A stretch of DNA of 64,000 nucleotides, from contig CAZQVN010000019.1 of NCBI GenBank assembly GCA_964596775.1, positions 1 to 64,000 of the forward strand, in the 5' to 3' direction. Within the stretch, counting starts at the first letter, position 1, and the number at the start of each line of letters is the position of its first letter. Source of the stretch: CAZQVN01 sp964596775 (GTDB lineage: Bacteria > Eisenbacteria > RBG-16-71-46 > JABDJR01 > JAWXBZ01). The position numbers were made by a program, and so were the translations under genes. The notes under the pieces were generated by a model that was not told where the DNA came from, did not search any database, and saw nothing but the letters and a program-made list of their open reading frames with translations. Shown here piece after piece: positions 26,327-35,726 of this stretch.

Positions 26327-26626
26327 TGATCCTCTCCCCGGGTGAAACGGTTGAACCCGGCAGTGAGACGAGGCAAGAGAAAGGCCAAAAACCGCTCCGG
26401 CCGGGGTTTTCGGCGATTCGACGCGAATCCCAGACTGCGGGCCACGTTGCGGTGATGGTGAAAAAACCCGTTGGGAAAATGACCCGATGCGGAAACGGGT
26501 GCGTGGGGCGATTCTGCGATCCGGCATTGCACGCTGCGATGCGGCGCGCGCCGAAGCGGCGGTCGCGACGACGCTCGGGCTTCGGTCCGGCGCGGCCTTC
26601 GGGGAGGCCGGCGACCGGGGAACCGC
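26327..26626. other. Intergenic region (300 bp)
   Basis: It separates the SGNH hydrolase stop and the start of the FN3-repeat gene, both on the reverse strand. It should hold the FN3 gene's promoter and 5' leader. Apart from the GGGGAGAGGA ribosome site I see no clear promoter, hairpin or gene. Confidence 0.4.
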
Positions 26627-27778
26627 TCAGCGCCTGAGGAACTCCGCGACGGCCGCGCCGGCCACCGCGTGGCCGGCCTTCGTCAGGTGATCCTCGAACA
26701 GGGGGGAATCCCCCGAACTTCGGGCCGCGACGAGCGTGTCGGTCAGCGAAAGGTACGGCACGTGCAGCCGTTCGAGGATGGCGGAAAGTCGGCGGTCCGG
26801 GAAGTCGAGATCCCACGCCGTCGTGTCCCGGAGCGCGGGATACCGCGCCTCCACGCGGGCCCGCTGGTCCGGCTCGACACGCCAGCCGGTCGGCAGCGAA
26901 ACCACCGAAAGGGGCGCGCCGGCGGCGTCGCAGCGGAGCGCGAGTTCGGCCAGCAGTTTCTCCGTGACCGCCCAGGCGCGCTCCCACTCCGGCGTGACCT
27001 CCGTGCGGTAGACGTGCCAGGGAAGCGGCACGCCGTCCGCCGCGGCCTTGACCTGGCGGCGCGCGCCGGCCAACTGGTTCTTCCTCGTGCGGATCAGGAG
27101 GTAGAGACGGCTGTTTTCGGAGAGGAATCGCTTGATCGCGGGCCGAGGGCCGGTCGGCGGGGCCGGAAGCGGATAGTTGCGGATGACCAGCGAGTCCCCC
27201 TCGATGTCGAACCACGGCTTCGGCTCCACGCCGCCGATGCGGAGCGACAGGGCGTGATCGTTGTCGCTGATGTCGTTCCCGGTAAAGATCATGAGCAGAA
27301 CGGCGTCCGGCGCGAACATCCGCCCCCGGCTGTCGAAGTAGAGCAGCGCATTGTCCGTTCCATAGCCGGCCACCCCGGCATTCAGGACCTCCCAGTCCGG
27401 ACCGAGCGCCTCCCGCACGTGGTTGGCCCAGCTGTCGGGCCAGGGCACCTGCATCGACTCCGTGAACGAGTCACCGAGGAGGAGAAGGCGCCGCCTGCCG
27501 GCCGGCTTGAACGCGCCGCCGAACTCCGGTCCCATCAACCCGTGGGCATTGATCACGACCGGGGCCCGGGCCTGCGGCGACACGTAGCTTCCGCGGACCC
27601 CTTCGCGGTGCACCCAGCCGGTTTTCCGGTCCGGGCGATAGAACGCATCTCCCTGGAGGCCGAGCAGCCGGACGAGCCCCTCGAGAAGAAGGAGCGCCAC
27701 GCCGACGGCGGCGATCGCGGCCGGCAGCCGGGTCACGAATCGGGGGAGGCCGGGGATGCCCGGCGGGTCTCTGCGCAT
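26627..27778 (-). CDS. Membrane-anchored SGNH/GDSL-like hydrolase
   Basis: This 383-aa protein has an N-terminal transmembrane anchor (about 16-40) and an exported SGNH fold. Block I is LLLLGDSFTESMQ (Ser104), block II is NAGVAGYGTDN, block III is IFTGNDISDND, and the C-terminal block is LFEDHLTKAGH. It probably acts as an esterase or acetyl-transfer-type hydrolase on cell-surface polymers. AlgJ/AlgX-like relatives modify polysaccharides, but no polysaccharide genes are adjacent. Its ATG has no clear ribosome site. It is divergent from the M29 aminopeptidase, with a 138-nt gap. Confidence 0.85.
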   Translation of the reverse strand: MRRDPPGIPGLPRFVTRLPAAIAAVGVALLLLEGLVRLLGLQGDAFYRPDRKTGWVHREGVRGSYVSPQARAPVVINAHGLMGPEFGGAFKPAGRRRLLLLGDSFTESMQVPWPDSWANHVREALGPDWEVLNAGVAGYGTDNALLYFDSRGRMFAPDAVLLMIFTGNDISDNDHALSLRIGGVEPKPWFDIEGDSLVIRNYPLPAPPTGPRPAIKRFLSENSRLYLLIRTRKNQLAGARRQVKAAADGVPLPWHVYRTEVTPEWERAWAVTEKLLAELALRCDAAGAPLSVVSLPTGWRVEPDQRARVEARYPALRDTTAWDLDFPDRRLSAILERLHVPYLSLTDTLVAARSSGDSPLFEDHLTKAGHAVAGAAVAEFLRR

Positions 27779-27793
27779 GGCCCGTGATTTGGC

Positions 27794-27799
27794 TATAAT
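27794..27799 (+). promoter_or_regulatory. Consensus -10 (TATAAT) upstream of the M29 aminopeptidase
   Basis: A perfect TATAAT lies 118 nt before the start codon on the forward strand. The -35 position (27771-27776) is CTGCGC, a poor match. Confidence 0.4.
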
Positions 27800-27905
27800 G
27801 GGGCGCTTGTTTCAACCCCTGAAGTGAAATTCCGCGCGCGCCCGGCGTCCGCCGGATCCACATCGTCGTGGCTCCGACCGACCCGGTCGCCGCCTGACGT
27901 ATTCG

Positions 27906-27914
27906 AAGGAGGAG
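27906..27914 (+). promoter_or_regulatory. Ribosome binding site fixing a TTG start
   Basis: AAGGAGGAG ends 2 nt before the TTG at 27917. It is the strongest ribosome site in this stretch and shows that translation starts there rather than at an upstream in-frame codon. Confidence 0.75.
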
Positions 27915-27916
27915 TC

Positions 27917-29038
27917 TTGAAAGACGAACGCATCGACAAGCTGGCCCGGGTCCTGATCCGCTACTCCACCCGCCTGGAAAAGGGCGAGAATGTCCTCATC
28001 GAGGCGTTCGATGTCCCCACCGTGATGGTGGCGGCGCTCGTCCGCGAGGCCCGCGCCGTTGAGGCCAACCCGGTCGTCCTCGTCAAGAACAACGAGGTGC
28101 TCCGCGAGATGTACCGTCTTGGCAGCGAGGAATCGATCAAGCTGAACGGCGAGCTCGAGAAGTCCTGGATGAGCAGGATGGACGCCTACATCGGCATCCG
28201 CGGCGCCGAGAACGTGTCGGAACTCGCCGACGTGCCCCAGGAAAAGATGAGCCTGTACCAGAAGTTCTGGTGGAAGCCGGTGCACCTGGCCGAGCGGATC
28301 AACAACACCCGCTGGGTCGTGCTCCGTTACCCGACGCCGTCGATGGCCCAGCTGGCCAACACGAGCACCGCCGCCTTCGAGGAGTTCTACTTCAACGTCT
28401 GCGCGAACCTCGATTATGCGAAGATGTCGAAGGCGATGGACCCGTTGAAGAAGCGCATGGAGTCCACCGACAAGGTCCGCCTGGTGGCGGAGGGCACGGA
28501 ACTCTCGTTTTCCATGAAGGGAATTCCGGCGGTGAAGTGCGACGGCAGGATGAACATCCCCGACGGCGAGGTCTACACGGCCCCGGTCAAGACCTCGGTG
28601 AACGGCGTCATCACGTTCAACGCCGCCACCGTCTACAACGGCGTGACGCACGAACGGGTCCGCCTCGAGTTCAAGGACGGGAAGATCGTCAAGGCCACGT
28701 CCTCGGACACCGACCGCCTGAACCAGGTGCTGGACATGGACGAGGGCGCGCGCTACGTCGGGGAGTTCGCGATCGGCTTCAATCCCTGGATCACGAAGCC
28801 GATGAAGGACACGCTGTTCGACGAGAAGATCGCCGGCTCCATCCACCTCACCCCCGGGAACGCCTACGAGAACGCCGACAACGGCAACCGCTCGCAGGTC
28901 CACTGGGACCTCGTCCTCATGATGATGCCGGAAAACGGGGGCGGCGAGATCTGGTTCGACGACGAGCTGGTCCGGAAGGACGGCCTGTTCGTCGTGGACG
29001 ACCTGAAGCCGCTGAATCCACAGGCGCTGCTGGGGTAG
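27917..29038 (+). CDS. M29-family aminopeptidase (AmpS/PepS-like)
   Basis: This 373-aa dimetal aminopeptidase is of the thermophilic M29 family and removes N-terminal residues from peptides in the cytosol. The metal ligands line up as Glu218 (PDGEVYTAPV), Glu283 (VGEFAIGFNP), His310 (GSIHLTPGNAY), His329 and Asp331 (QVHWDLV). The N-terminal domain begins RIDKLARVLIRYSTRLEKGE, as usual. The TTG start is chosen from the strong adjacent ribosome site; a longer frame to 27824 lacks one. The gene stands alone between a divergent SGNH hydrolase and the SBBP protein. Confidence 0.93.
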   Translation: MKDERIDKLARVLIRYSTRLEKGENVLIEAFDVPTVMVAALVREARAVEANPVVLVKNNEVLREMYRLGSEESIKLNGELEKSWMSRMDAYIGIRGAENVSELADVPQEKMSLYQKFWWKPVHLAERINNTRWVVLRYPTPSMAQLANTSTAAFEEFYFNVCANLDYAKMSKAMDPLKKRMESTDKVRLVAEGTELSFSMKGIPAVKCDGRMNIPDGEVYTAPVKTSVNGVITFNAATVYNGVTHERVRLEFKDGKIVKATSSDTDRLNQVLDMDEGARYVGEFAIGFNPWITKPMKDTLFDEKIAGSIHLTPGNAYENADNGNRSQVHWDLVLMMMPENGGGEIWFDDELVRKDGLFVVDDLKPLNPQALLG

Positions 29039-29125
29039 GCGGCGGCCCGACCCGTCCGCGGTTCGAAAGACATGCGTCGTCTCCCTCGCGTGGAAGCGCG
29101 TGGGATAGCACCCATTCGCCTGGTA

Positions 29126-29131
29126 TATAAT
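29126..29131 (+). promoter_or_regulatory. Consensus -10 (TATAAT) upstream of the SBBP protein
   Basis: TATAAT lies within GGTATATAATGG, 94 nt before the ATG at 29220. No good -35 is visible. It could use an activator or an alternative sigma factor. Confidence 0.4.
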
Positions 29132-29219
29132 GGATGCATGGCCTCCGGCGACGCACCCGGGCAAGGGAGCCCGGCGTTCCGGTCGACCCCTTGACCGACA
29201 TCCGAACCCGGAGGAATCG

Positions 29220-32200
29220 ATGGCCCGCCGTCATCACCCCCTTCCTGCGTCCGTTCCGCTCGCTGTTTCGCTGGCGTTCTTCCTTCTGGCCGGATGGGTA
29301 CCCCCCGGAACCGCCGGACTTCTCAGGGACGACAGTGCGCTGACCCGTGAGCGGGTTTCCGGCTGGATGGAACGTTCCTCCGGGTGGACGCCGAACCGCG
29401 GCCAGCTCGTGGACGTCGAGGGGAACCCGGTTCCGGACATCCTCTACGCCACCACCTCGGGGCGGACACGGGTCTTCGTGACCCGCACCGGCCTCATGCA
29501 CCTGTTCACGGCGCCCGCCGCGGCCGACCCTTCGCAGGGATACACTCCGGAGGAATCGCTCCTCGGAGGGAGGCAGATCGAGAACGAGTCGTCCCTGTAC
29601 GACTGGTCCCGGCTCGACCTCACGCTCGAGGGGGCGAACATCCGGCCCGGGCGCGCGGTTCACGGCGAACTCCTGGAAGCGTCCGGAACCGAGAATCATT
29701 ACCGGGCCCACTGCCCGGAAGGGATCGTCGGAATCCCCGCCTACGGGCAGATCCAGTTCACCGGCGTCTATCCGGGCATCGACTGGGTGGTGCGCTACGG
29801 GAACGACGGGGGGGTGCACCAGGACTTCATCGTGGCCCCCGGCGCCGATCCGGGCCGGATCCGCCTGCGCTACGACGGCGCGCGGTCGATCGAACTCTCC
29901 GGCGACGGGCAGGCGCTGGTCGTGCGCACGGCGCTCGGCGAGGTCCGGGAAGGCACGCTGTTCTGCCACCAGGGTGATGAATCAAGGCCGGTGGCGGCCA
30001 CCTTCGCGCTCAACGGAAATGTCGTCACCGTGTCGGTGCCCGAGTACGACCGGAGCCGCCCCCTCGTGATCGATCCGCCGCTCGTCTGGTCGACCTATTA
30101 CGGCGGCACCGACTACGACGGGCCGCGGATGATCCTCTGCGACAACGCGGCCGCCACCGTGTACGTCGTCGGTTACACCGGCTCCCTGACCGACCTCCCG
30201 GTGCTCAATCCCGGCGGGGGGGCCTTCTACCAGGGCACGTCCGGCGGCGACCGCGACGGCTTCATCTGGAAGTTCACCCAGGCCGGCGCGCGCCTCTGGG
30301 CCACGTACTACGGCGGATCCAGCGGAGACGGCGTCGCCGACGCCGCCGTCGACGGAAGCGGTCGCCTGTACATCGGCGGCTGGACGAACTCCGGAAACCT
30401 GCCCCTGATGGTGCTCGGCGGCGCCTACAACCAGGGAACGATGACCGGAACCCAGGAGGCGTTCGTGGCCCGGTTCGGCCCGACCGGCGTCCTCCAGTGG
30501 GCCACCTTTCTCGGCGGTTCCGGCAACGAGGAGGTCGTGGGGGTCAACGTGGACGCCTCCGGTCGCTTCCATGCCTGCGGCAACACGTCGTCGCCGAACT
30601 TTCCGATCGTGACGCCGGGCGGCGGCGCATACCTGCAGTCGACGCTGGCCTCGGGCACCGACGCCTTCGTGACCCGGTTCGGCACCGGCGGGTCGCTCGA
30701 GTGGTCCACGTTCCTCGGCGGCAACGACGAGGACTACGCCACCGGCATCACGACCGGTCCGGCCGGCGTCTACGTGGCCGGCAACACGCTGTCGACCGAC
30801 TTCCCGACCGCGAACCCCGGCGGCGCCTGGTTCCAGGGGACGAACGCCGGGAGCACCGACGCCTTCATCACCCGTTTTTCGCCGGCCGCCGTTCTTCAGT
30901 GGTCCTCCTACTACGGCGGCTCCGGCGACGACTACGGCGACGAGCCGGCCCTGTCGCCGTCCGGCACGCTCTACATGTACGGCTACACGCTGTCGCCGGA
31001 CCTCCCGACACTCGACCCCGGCGGCGGGGCGTTCTACCAGCCGGCGATCGCGGGCTGGTCCGACCTCATGCTGGTCCGGTTCGACGCCGGGCTCGCCCGG
31101 ACCTGGGCCACCTACATCGGCGGGAGCCTCCAGGACGCCCAGGCGGGCCCGTCCGGCAAGCCGATCGTCGTGGATTCGCAGGGTCGGGTAACGATCACCG
31201 GAGTGACGCAGTCCCTCGACTACCCGGTCCTGAACCCGGGCGGTTCCTATTTTCTCGGCACGTTCGCCGGGCTGCAGGACGCCGTCATCACGCGGTTCGG
31301 CACGAACGCCGCGCTGCTCTGGTCCACCTACTGGGGGGATGCGTCCTACGACTTCGGAACCGGGCTCTCCGTGAACGGCGACGACTGCCTCTACGCCACC
31401 GGCGAGTCGGTGGAACTCGGAACGATGCCGACCGTGAACCCCGGCTGGGGGGCCTGGTACCAGGCGGCCAACGCCGGATCGGACGACGGCTACATCGCCA
31501 AATTCTGCTCGCCGTCGTCCGCCTGCTGCCTGGACAACAACTGCGTCGGTGTGTCGTCCGCCGCGGAGTGCGCGTTCCTCGGCGGCCAGACGTTCCACGG
31601 CGGACAGCCCTGCTCCACGGTCGTCTGCACGATCGACTGCACGATCTGCGGCACGAAGTGGAACGACCTCAACGGCGACGGCATCCGCCAGGGGGGCGAG
31701 CCGGGCCTGTCCGGCTGGACGATCCTTCTCAGCTACCCGAACGGGCCGGTGTACACCTCGACCGTCACCGACGCGCAGGGGAACTACTGCTTCACCGGCG
31801 TTCCGTGCGGCAACTGGCTGGTCAGCGAAGTGCATCAGCCGGGCTGGGTGCAGATGGTGCCGGGCGGGTCGGGCCACCTGCTGAGCACGACCACCGGGTC
31901 GACCACGAACGGCGTCGACTTCGGCAATTTCTCCTGTCCGCCGCCCGGGCCCTGTCCGCCGCCGCCGCCGCGGCTCGTGGCCTGGTGGCCGTTCTCCGAC
32001 GCGGCGCTGTCCGCCGTGGCGCTCGACGTGGCCCACACCGACCCGCCGTACAACACCGCGAACCGGAGCTCGGCGGGCGGGGGAACGGGGTCGCTCTGTC
32101 TCTCGGCCCCGGGTGAATACGCCGTGGTTCCGTCCGCGGCGCAGATCGATCTCGATTTCGGCGCCGGATCGTTTTCGATCGCCGCCTGGGTCGAGCTGCC

Positions 32201-33671
32201 GCCGGCCGGAGCCGGGGCGCGGGTGATCGTCGACAAGCGTCACGCCGACGTTGCCGGCGTGTCCGGGTGGGCGCTGTGGGTCGACGGCGGCCAGTGCTTC
32301 GTGTCGCTCGGCACCGGCACGGGCGGGCCCGACACGTTTTCCGGCATGTTCCTGCCCGGACCGGGGCCGCATCACGTGGTCGTGTCGGTGGACCGGGCCG
32401 GGGGAACCGGGCGCTGGTACCTGAACGGCACTCACGAGAGCCTCTACGACTTTTCCCCGACCTCCGGTTCGATCGACAACGCCGCCGATCTCCGGATGGG
32501 GGAGCCGAACGCGCCGTTCTTCGGCGGGCCGCTCAACGGCTGCATCGCCGACCTGTCGCTGTTCGACGCGCCGCTCTCGGCCGGCGACGTTCAGGCGGCG
32601 TTCCTCGCCGGTCCCGCCGGGTTCTGCCCCGAGTACGCGCTGATGCCGGCGGTCACCAGCATCTGCCAGAACCAGGACTCGGTCCAGGTCTGCTTCAAGA
32701 TCGCCAACGCCACCGCTGTGCCGGCCACGTACCGCTGGTCGCTGGCGCCGCTTCCTGCGGGTCCCGGCTGCACCGCCGCCGGTCCCGAGCTGATGTTTCC
32801 GTCGGCGGGGAGCGTCACGGTGCCGGCGGGAGGACTCTCCGCGCCGATCTGCGTTTCGGTGAAGCGCCCTCCCGGTTTCACCGCCCAGAACGCCACCGCC
32901 TGTTTCCAGCTCACGTTCCGCAATATGGCCACCGGCGTCTGCCGGACGGCCACGTCGAAACTGCGGGTCGAAAACGCCTGCTGGTGCGTGAACCACACCC
33001 AGCCGAACGTGGTCGGCGTGCCGGCCCGGCCGATTGCCGGCGGCACGATCGGACTGCCGGTTGGACTCCCGTGCGACCCCGTGGCCCGCACGTTCCAGTG
33101 GCGGGCCGAGTGGCTGGACGCCACGCATCCGGATCCGATGGCGGTGAGCCTCAACGGTCTGCCGCCGGGAACGCCGGTCATCGGCACGATGACCGCACCG
33201 GCCGGAGGCTCGGAACTCCTCTCGGTGAACGTGAGCTATCCGGGCGGCTACGATCCCACCGGCCTCTACGAGATCGTGCTCGAGGCCGATACCGACGGCG
33301 GAGGGGTGCTGGACGACCGGCTCGGCGGGGTGGTCGTCCATCCGCTCTCGGGCGGCGGCAGCTCCGGCATCTCCCTGCCTCCCTCCGCGCCGAAGCCGCC
33401 GGCGCCGCTCCGCGTCAGCCCGAACCCGTTCGCCGAGCGCACCGCGATCGCGTTCACGCTCTCGAAACCCGGCGACGTGGAGCTGTCGATCCACGACCTC
33501 TCCGGCCGGCTCGTCCGGCGGGTGACCGCGGCCCGGTTCGACGCCGGCGACCACCGGATCGAGTGGGACGGGCGCTCCGACGCCGGTGCGCAGGCCGCGG
33601 CCGGCCTGTACTTCGTGCGGTTCAACGGGGCGGGGGTCGCCGCGGAGGCGAAGATCGTCAAGGCGGAGTAG
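29220..33671 (+). CDS. Exported SBBP-repeat/SdrD-B/LamG protein with sorting-type C-terminus (1483 aa)
   Basis: The ATG at 29220 has GGAGGAATCG upstream and a signal peptide (to about residue 34). Next comes the SBBP-associated N-terminal domain (NRGQLVDVEGNPVPDILY). Seven SBBP propeller-type repeats follow, marked by WSTYYGG or WATFLGG, followed by VAGNT-like strands. Further on are a Cys motif (SACCLDNNCVGVSSAAEC), an SdrD-B-like domain (CGTKWNDLNGDGIRQGGEPG) and a LamG/concanavalin-like domain (LVAWWPFSDAA). An unnamed Cys-rich module precedes the FlgD-like end (VSPNPFAERT, DLSGRLVRRV, GLYFVRFNG). The last four modules are shared with the proteins at 56492 and 60652. It is predicted to be a cell-surface binding protein. 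Confidence 0.9.
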   Translation: MARRHHPLPASVPLAVSLAFFLLAGWVPPGTAGLLRDDSALTRERVSGWMERSSGWTPNRGQLVDVEGNPVPDILYATTSGRTRVFVTRTGLMHLFTAPAAADPSQGYTPEESLLGGRQIENESSLYDWSRLDLTLEGANIRPGRAVHGELLEASGTENHYRAHCPEGIVGIPAYGQIQFTGVYPGIDWVVRYGNDGGVHQDFIVAPGADPGRIRLRYDGARSIELSGDGQALVVRTALGEVREGTLFCHQGDESRPVAATFALNGNVVTVSVPEYDRSRPLVIDPPLVWSTYYGGTDYDGPRMILCDNAAATVYVVGYTGSLTDLPVLNPGGGAFYQGTSGGDRDGFIWKFTQAGARLWATYYGGSSGDGVADAAVDGSGRLYIGGWTNSGNLPLMVLGGAYNQGTMTGTQEAFVARFGPTGVLQWATFLGGSGNEEVVGVNVDASGRFHACGNTSSPNFPIVTPGGGAYLQSTLASGTDAFVTRFGTGGSLEWSTFLGGNDEDYATGITTGPAGVYVAGNTLSTDFPTANPGGAWFQGTNAGSTDAFITRFSPAAVLQWSSYYGGSGDDYGDEPALSPSGTLYMYGYTLSPDLPTLDPGGGAFYQPAIAGWSDLMLVRFDAGLARTWATYIGGSLQDAQAGPSGKPIVVDSQGRVTITGVTQSLDYPVLNPGGSYFLGTFAGLQDAVITRFGTNAALLWSTYWGDASYDFGTGLSVNGDDCLYATGESVELGTMPTVNPGWGAWYQAANAGSDDGYIAKFCSPSSACCLDNNCVGVSSAAECAFLGGQTFHGGQPCSTVVCTIDCTICGTKWNDLNGDGIRQGGEPGLSGWTILLSYPNGPVYTSTVTDAQGNYCFTGVPCGNWLVSEVHQPGWVQMVPGGSGHLLSTTTGSTTNGVDFGNFSCPPPGPCPPPPPRLVAWWPFSDAALSAVALDVAHTDPPYNTANRSSAGGGTGSLCLSAPGEYAVVPSAAQIDLDFGAGSFSIAAWVELPPAGAGARVIVDKRHADVAGVSGWALWVDGGQCFVSLGTGTGGPDTFSGMFLPGPGPHHVVVSVDRAGGTGRWYLNGTHESLYDFSPTSGSIDNAADLRMGEPNAPFFGGPLNGCIADLSLFDAPLSAGDVQAAFLAGPAGFCPEYALMPAVTSICQNQDSVQVCFKIANATAVPATYRWSLAPLPAGPGCTAAGPELMFPSAGSVTVPAGGLSAPICVSVKRPPGFTAQNATACFQLTFRNMATGVCRTATSKLRVENACWCVNHTQPNVVGVPARPIAGGTIGLPVGLPCDPVARTFQWRAEWLDATHPDPMAVSLNGLPPGTPVIGTMTAPAGGSELLSVNVSYPGGYDPTGLYEIVLEADTDGGGVLDDRLGGVVVHPLSGGGSSGISLPPSAPKPPAPLRVSPNPFAERTAIAFTLSKPGDVELSIHDLSGRLVRRVTAARFDAGDHRIEWDGRSDAGAQAAAGLYFVRFNGAGVAAEAKIVKAE

Positions 33672-33759
33672 CGGGGGCCGGCATCGGGACCGGCGTGCTC
33701 AAGGCGGCCGGAGTGACTGGCGCTCGTTCGAGCCGTGTCTTTGATGTACGCTATGACTC

Positions 33760-34017
33760 ATGCAACGGCCACTCTTCACCGATACGAGCGCTGAAGCCGA
33801 GCGGGCGATGCTCGACATCTACCGGGCGATGCCCGCGTGGCGAAAACTGGAGATCGTCGACGACGCCATCCGCACGGGGCGACGGCTGGCGATGGCCGGA
33901 CTCAGGAATCGCCACCCCGGTGAGTCACCGGAACGCCTCCGGCGCAGGCTCCTCGATCTGGTCCTTGGTGAGGAAATGGCCCGCGCGGCCTACGGCCCGC
34001 TGGACGACGTGCCGTGA
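33760..34017 (+). CDS. Small partner protein of a nucleotidyltransferase (85 aa, unknown function)
   Basis: This highly charged, helical 85-aa protein has a pattern of TSAEAERAMLDIYRAMPAWR, then RNRHPGESPERLRRRLLDLVLGE. I know this type of small protein as a recurrent neighbour immediately upstream of a nucleotidyltransferase, but it has no assigned function. It has no visible ribosome site, and the start follows a TACGCT patch closely, so it may be translated from a short leader. The stop overlaps the next start as GTGA. It may be an antitoxin-like or adaptor partner; that is inference. Confidence 0.7.
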   Translation: MQRPLFTDTSAEAERAMLDIYRAMPAWRKLEIVDDAIRTGRRLAMAGLRNRHPGESPERLRRRLLDLVLGEEMARAAYGPLDDVP

Positions 34018-34586
34018 ACCCGGAAACGCCTGAGGCGCTCCAGGTACTTCTCTCGGTCGTCGAGATCATGGATCGGCTCGAAGTCGACTATCACGTCGGC
34101 GGTTCGTACGCCAGTTCCGTACACGGCGTGCCCCGACAGACGCAGGACATCGACCTTGTCGTGAATCTCTCCCTCTCGCGCATGACAGATCTGGTTGTCG
34201 CACTGGAGCAGGATTACTTCGTGCAGGAATCGTCCGTCCGTGATGCCGTGAAGCATCGGCGCAGCTTCAATGCGGTTCATCTTGCCACGGGACTGAAAGT
34301 GGACTTCTTCGTGAAGGGAGACGAGCCCTTTGATAATGAGGAGTTCGCGCGCGCGCGAGCCGAAACTCTGGTTGAAGGACACGATGTCCTCATCAAGTCC
34401 CCGGAAGACATCATCCTCCGCAAGCTTCAATGGTACCGCGCCGGCGGAGATGTGTCCGATCGCCAGTTCTCGGATGCCGTCGGAATACTGAGAACGCAGG
34501 GGCAGAGACTCGATTTCGGATATCTCGACAGATGGGCCGCACTCCTTGGCGTATCGGATCTCCTCAAGCGAGCCATGGATTCATGA
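34014..34586 (+). CDS. Nucleotidyltransferase-fold protein (AbiEii/AbiGii-toxin-like)
   Basis: This 190-aa protein has a polymerase-beta-type nucleotidyltransferase core: GGSYASSVHG (29-38), then Asp45 and Asp47 in TQDIDLVV and a later KVDFFVKGD carrying the third acidic residue. The second half (SPEDIILRKLQWYRAGG) matches the helical region of AbiEii-like and DUF6036-like proteins. Such enzymes can be toxins, abortive-infection factors or small-molecule adenylyltransferases. The GTG start overlaps the 85-aa gene by 4 nt. Base composition is visibly lower in GC than the neighbours, suggesting acquisition. The 3' end overlaps the convergent exchanger by 6 bp. Confidence 0.8.
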   Translation: MNPETPEALQVLLSVVEIMDRLEVDYHVGGSYASSVHGVPRQTQDIDLVVNLSLSRMTDLVVALEQDYFVQESSVRDAVKHRRSFNAVHLATGLKVDFFVKGDEPFDNEEFARARAETLVEGHDVLIKSPEDIILRKLQWYRAGGDVSDRQFSDAVGILRTQGQRLDFGYLDRWAALLGVSDLLKRAMDS

Positions 34587-35648
34587 CCGGGCGTTCCCCT
34601 TCTTCCGCTCCCGCGCCATGGACACGCCGAGCGTGGCCACGGTCAGCGGAAGAATGAAGAAGATCATCACGGCGCTGAGCTTGTCCAGCGCGTCGTGCTG
34701 CGCCGAGGCCAGGATGAGGAACAGCGTGTACACGCCGTAGTAGCCGAGGAACAGGAACCCCTCCCAGCGGTCGATCCGGTAGCCGGTGAGGAAGATCGGC
34801 AGGCAGGCCACCGACGCGGCGATCATCACCGGGAGGTCGAAGGCGAGCGCGGACACCGGAACCGGGATGCCGTTCGGGGCCACCGCGGCGGTGGCGCCGA
34901 GAACCGCCAGCAGGTTGAAGACGTTGCTCCCGACCACGTTCCCCACCGCGATGTCCCGCTCGTCCTTCAGGCTGGCCATGACCGACGTGGCGAGTTCCGG
35001 CAGCGACGTGCCGATGGCCACGATCGTCAGGCCGATGATGAGCTCGCTCACGTGCAGGGCCCGGGCGAAGTGAACGGCGCCGTCCACCAGCCAGCGGGAA
35101 CCGAGCAGGAGCATCACCAGTCCGGCGGCGATGAAGAACAGGTTCGTGACGAGCGCGCGGCGACTCCCGGGAACCGCCTCGATCTGCGGGAGCTCCGATT
35201 CATCGGTTCCCTTGACGAGGCAGCTGATGATGAACGCCACGATCCCCGAAAAGAGGAGGATTCCGTCGAAGCGCCCGATCGTTCCGTCCAGGCCGAGCAG
35301 CAGGACGAGGAATGACAGGCCGATCATCAGCGGAACGTCGCGCCGGACCAGCTTGGCGGACACCACGAGCGGTGCCACCGCCGCGGACATCCCGAGGATC
35401 AGCAGGATGTTGCAGATGTTGCTGCCGACGACGTTCCCAAGGGCCAGGTCGGCGCCGGCCTGGTCGGTCAGCGCCGCGCGCATGCTGACCGCGAGTTCCG
35501 GCGCGCTGGTCCCGAACGAAACGACGGTCAGGCCGATGACCAGGGGCGAAATCCCGAGCGATGCGGCCAGGCGTGAGGAGCCCCGCACGAGAAGTTCCGC
35601 CCCGGATAGAAGCAGGGCGAGGCCGACGACGAACAGGAGGATGATCAC
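34581..35648 (-). CDS. Calcium/sodium (K+-dependent-type) antiporter, YrbG family
   Basis: This 355-aa membrane protein of the CaCA superfamily has the two inverted alpha repeats: GLTVVSFGTSAPELAVSM near residue 40 and GLTIVAIGTSLPELATSV near 225. GNVVGSNICNILLILG and GNVVGSNVFNLLAVLG follow them. The paired Glu and Asn residues bind the exchanged cations. The GTG at 35648, with a GGGGGA ribosome site, is preferred to a GTG at 35690. It probably exports Ca2+ using the Na+ or H+ gradient. The upstream gene at 35727 is on the same strand 78 nt away. Confidence 0.93.
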   Translation of the reverse strand: MIILLFVVGLALLLSGAELLVRGSSRLAASLGISPLVIGLTVVSFGTSAPELAVSMRAALTDQAGADLALGNVVGSNICNILLILGMSAAVAPLVVSAKLVRRDVPLMIGLSFLVLLLGLDGTIGRFDGILLFSGIVAFIISCLVKGTDESELPQIEAVPGSRRALVTNLFFIAAGLVMLLLGSRWLVDGAVHFARALHVSELIIGLTIVAIGTSLPELATSVMASLKDERDIAVGNVVGSNVFNLLAVLGATAAVAPNGIPVPVSALAFDLPVMIAASVACLPIFLTGYRIDRWEGFLFLGYYGVYTLFLILASAQHDALDKLSAVMIFFILPLTVATLGVSMARERKKGNARS

Positions 35649-35726
35649 GACGCGTCCCCCGCGGCGGATCGGCGGGAAGGTGCCGCGCACAGCGCCGTCG
35701 GCGCAACCGGGGGCCGTTTCATCAGT

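Noticed and set aside
22469..26329. Long forward open frame across the FN3-repeat gene
   Set aside because: It is a mirror of the repeated coding strand with Arg/Val/Gly-rich low-complexity sequence; no domain or start signal.
29982..33554. Long reverse open frame across the SBBP/LamG gene
   Set aside because: High GC removes stops in the antisense; composition and lack of motifs show it is a shadow.
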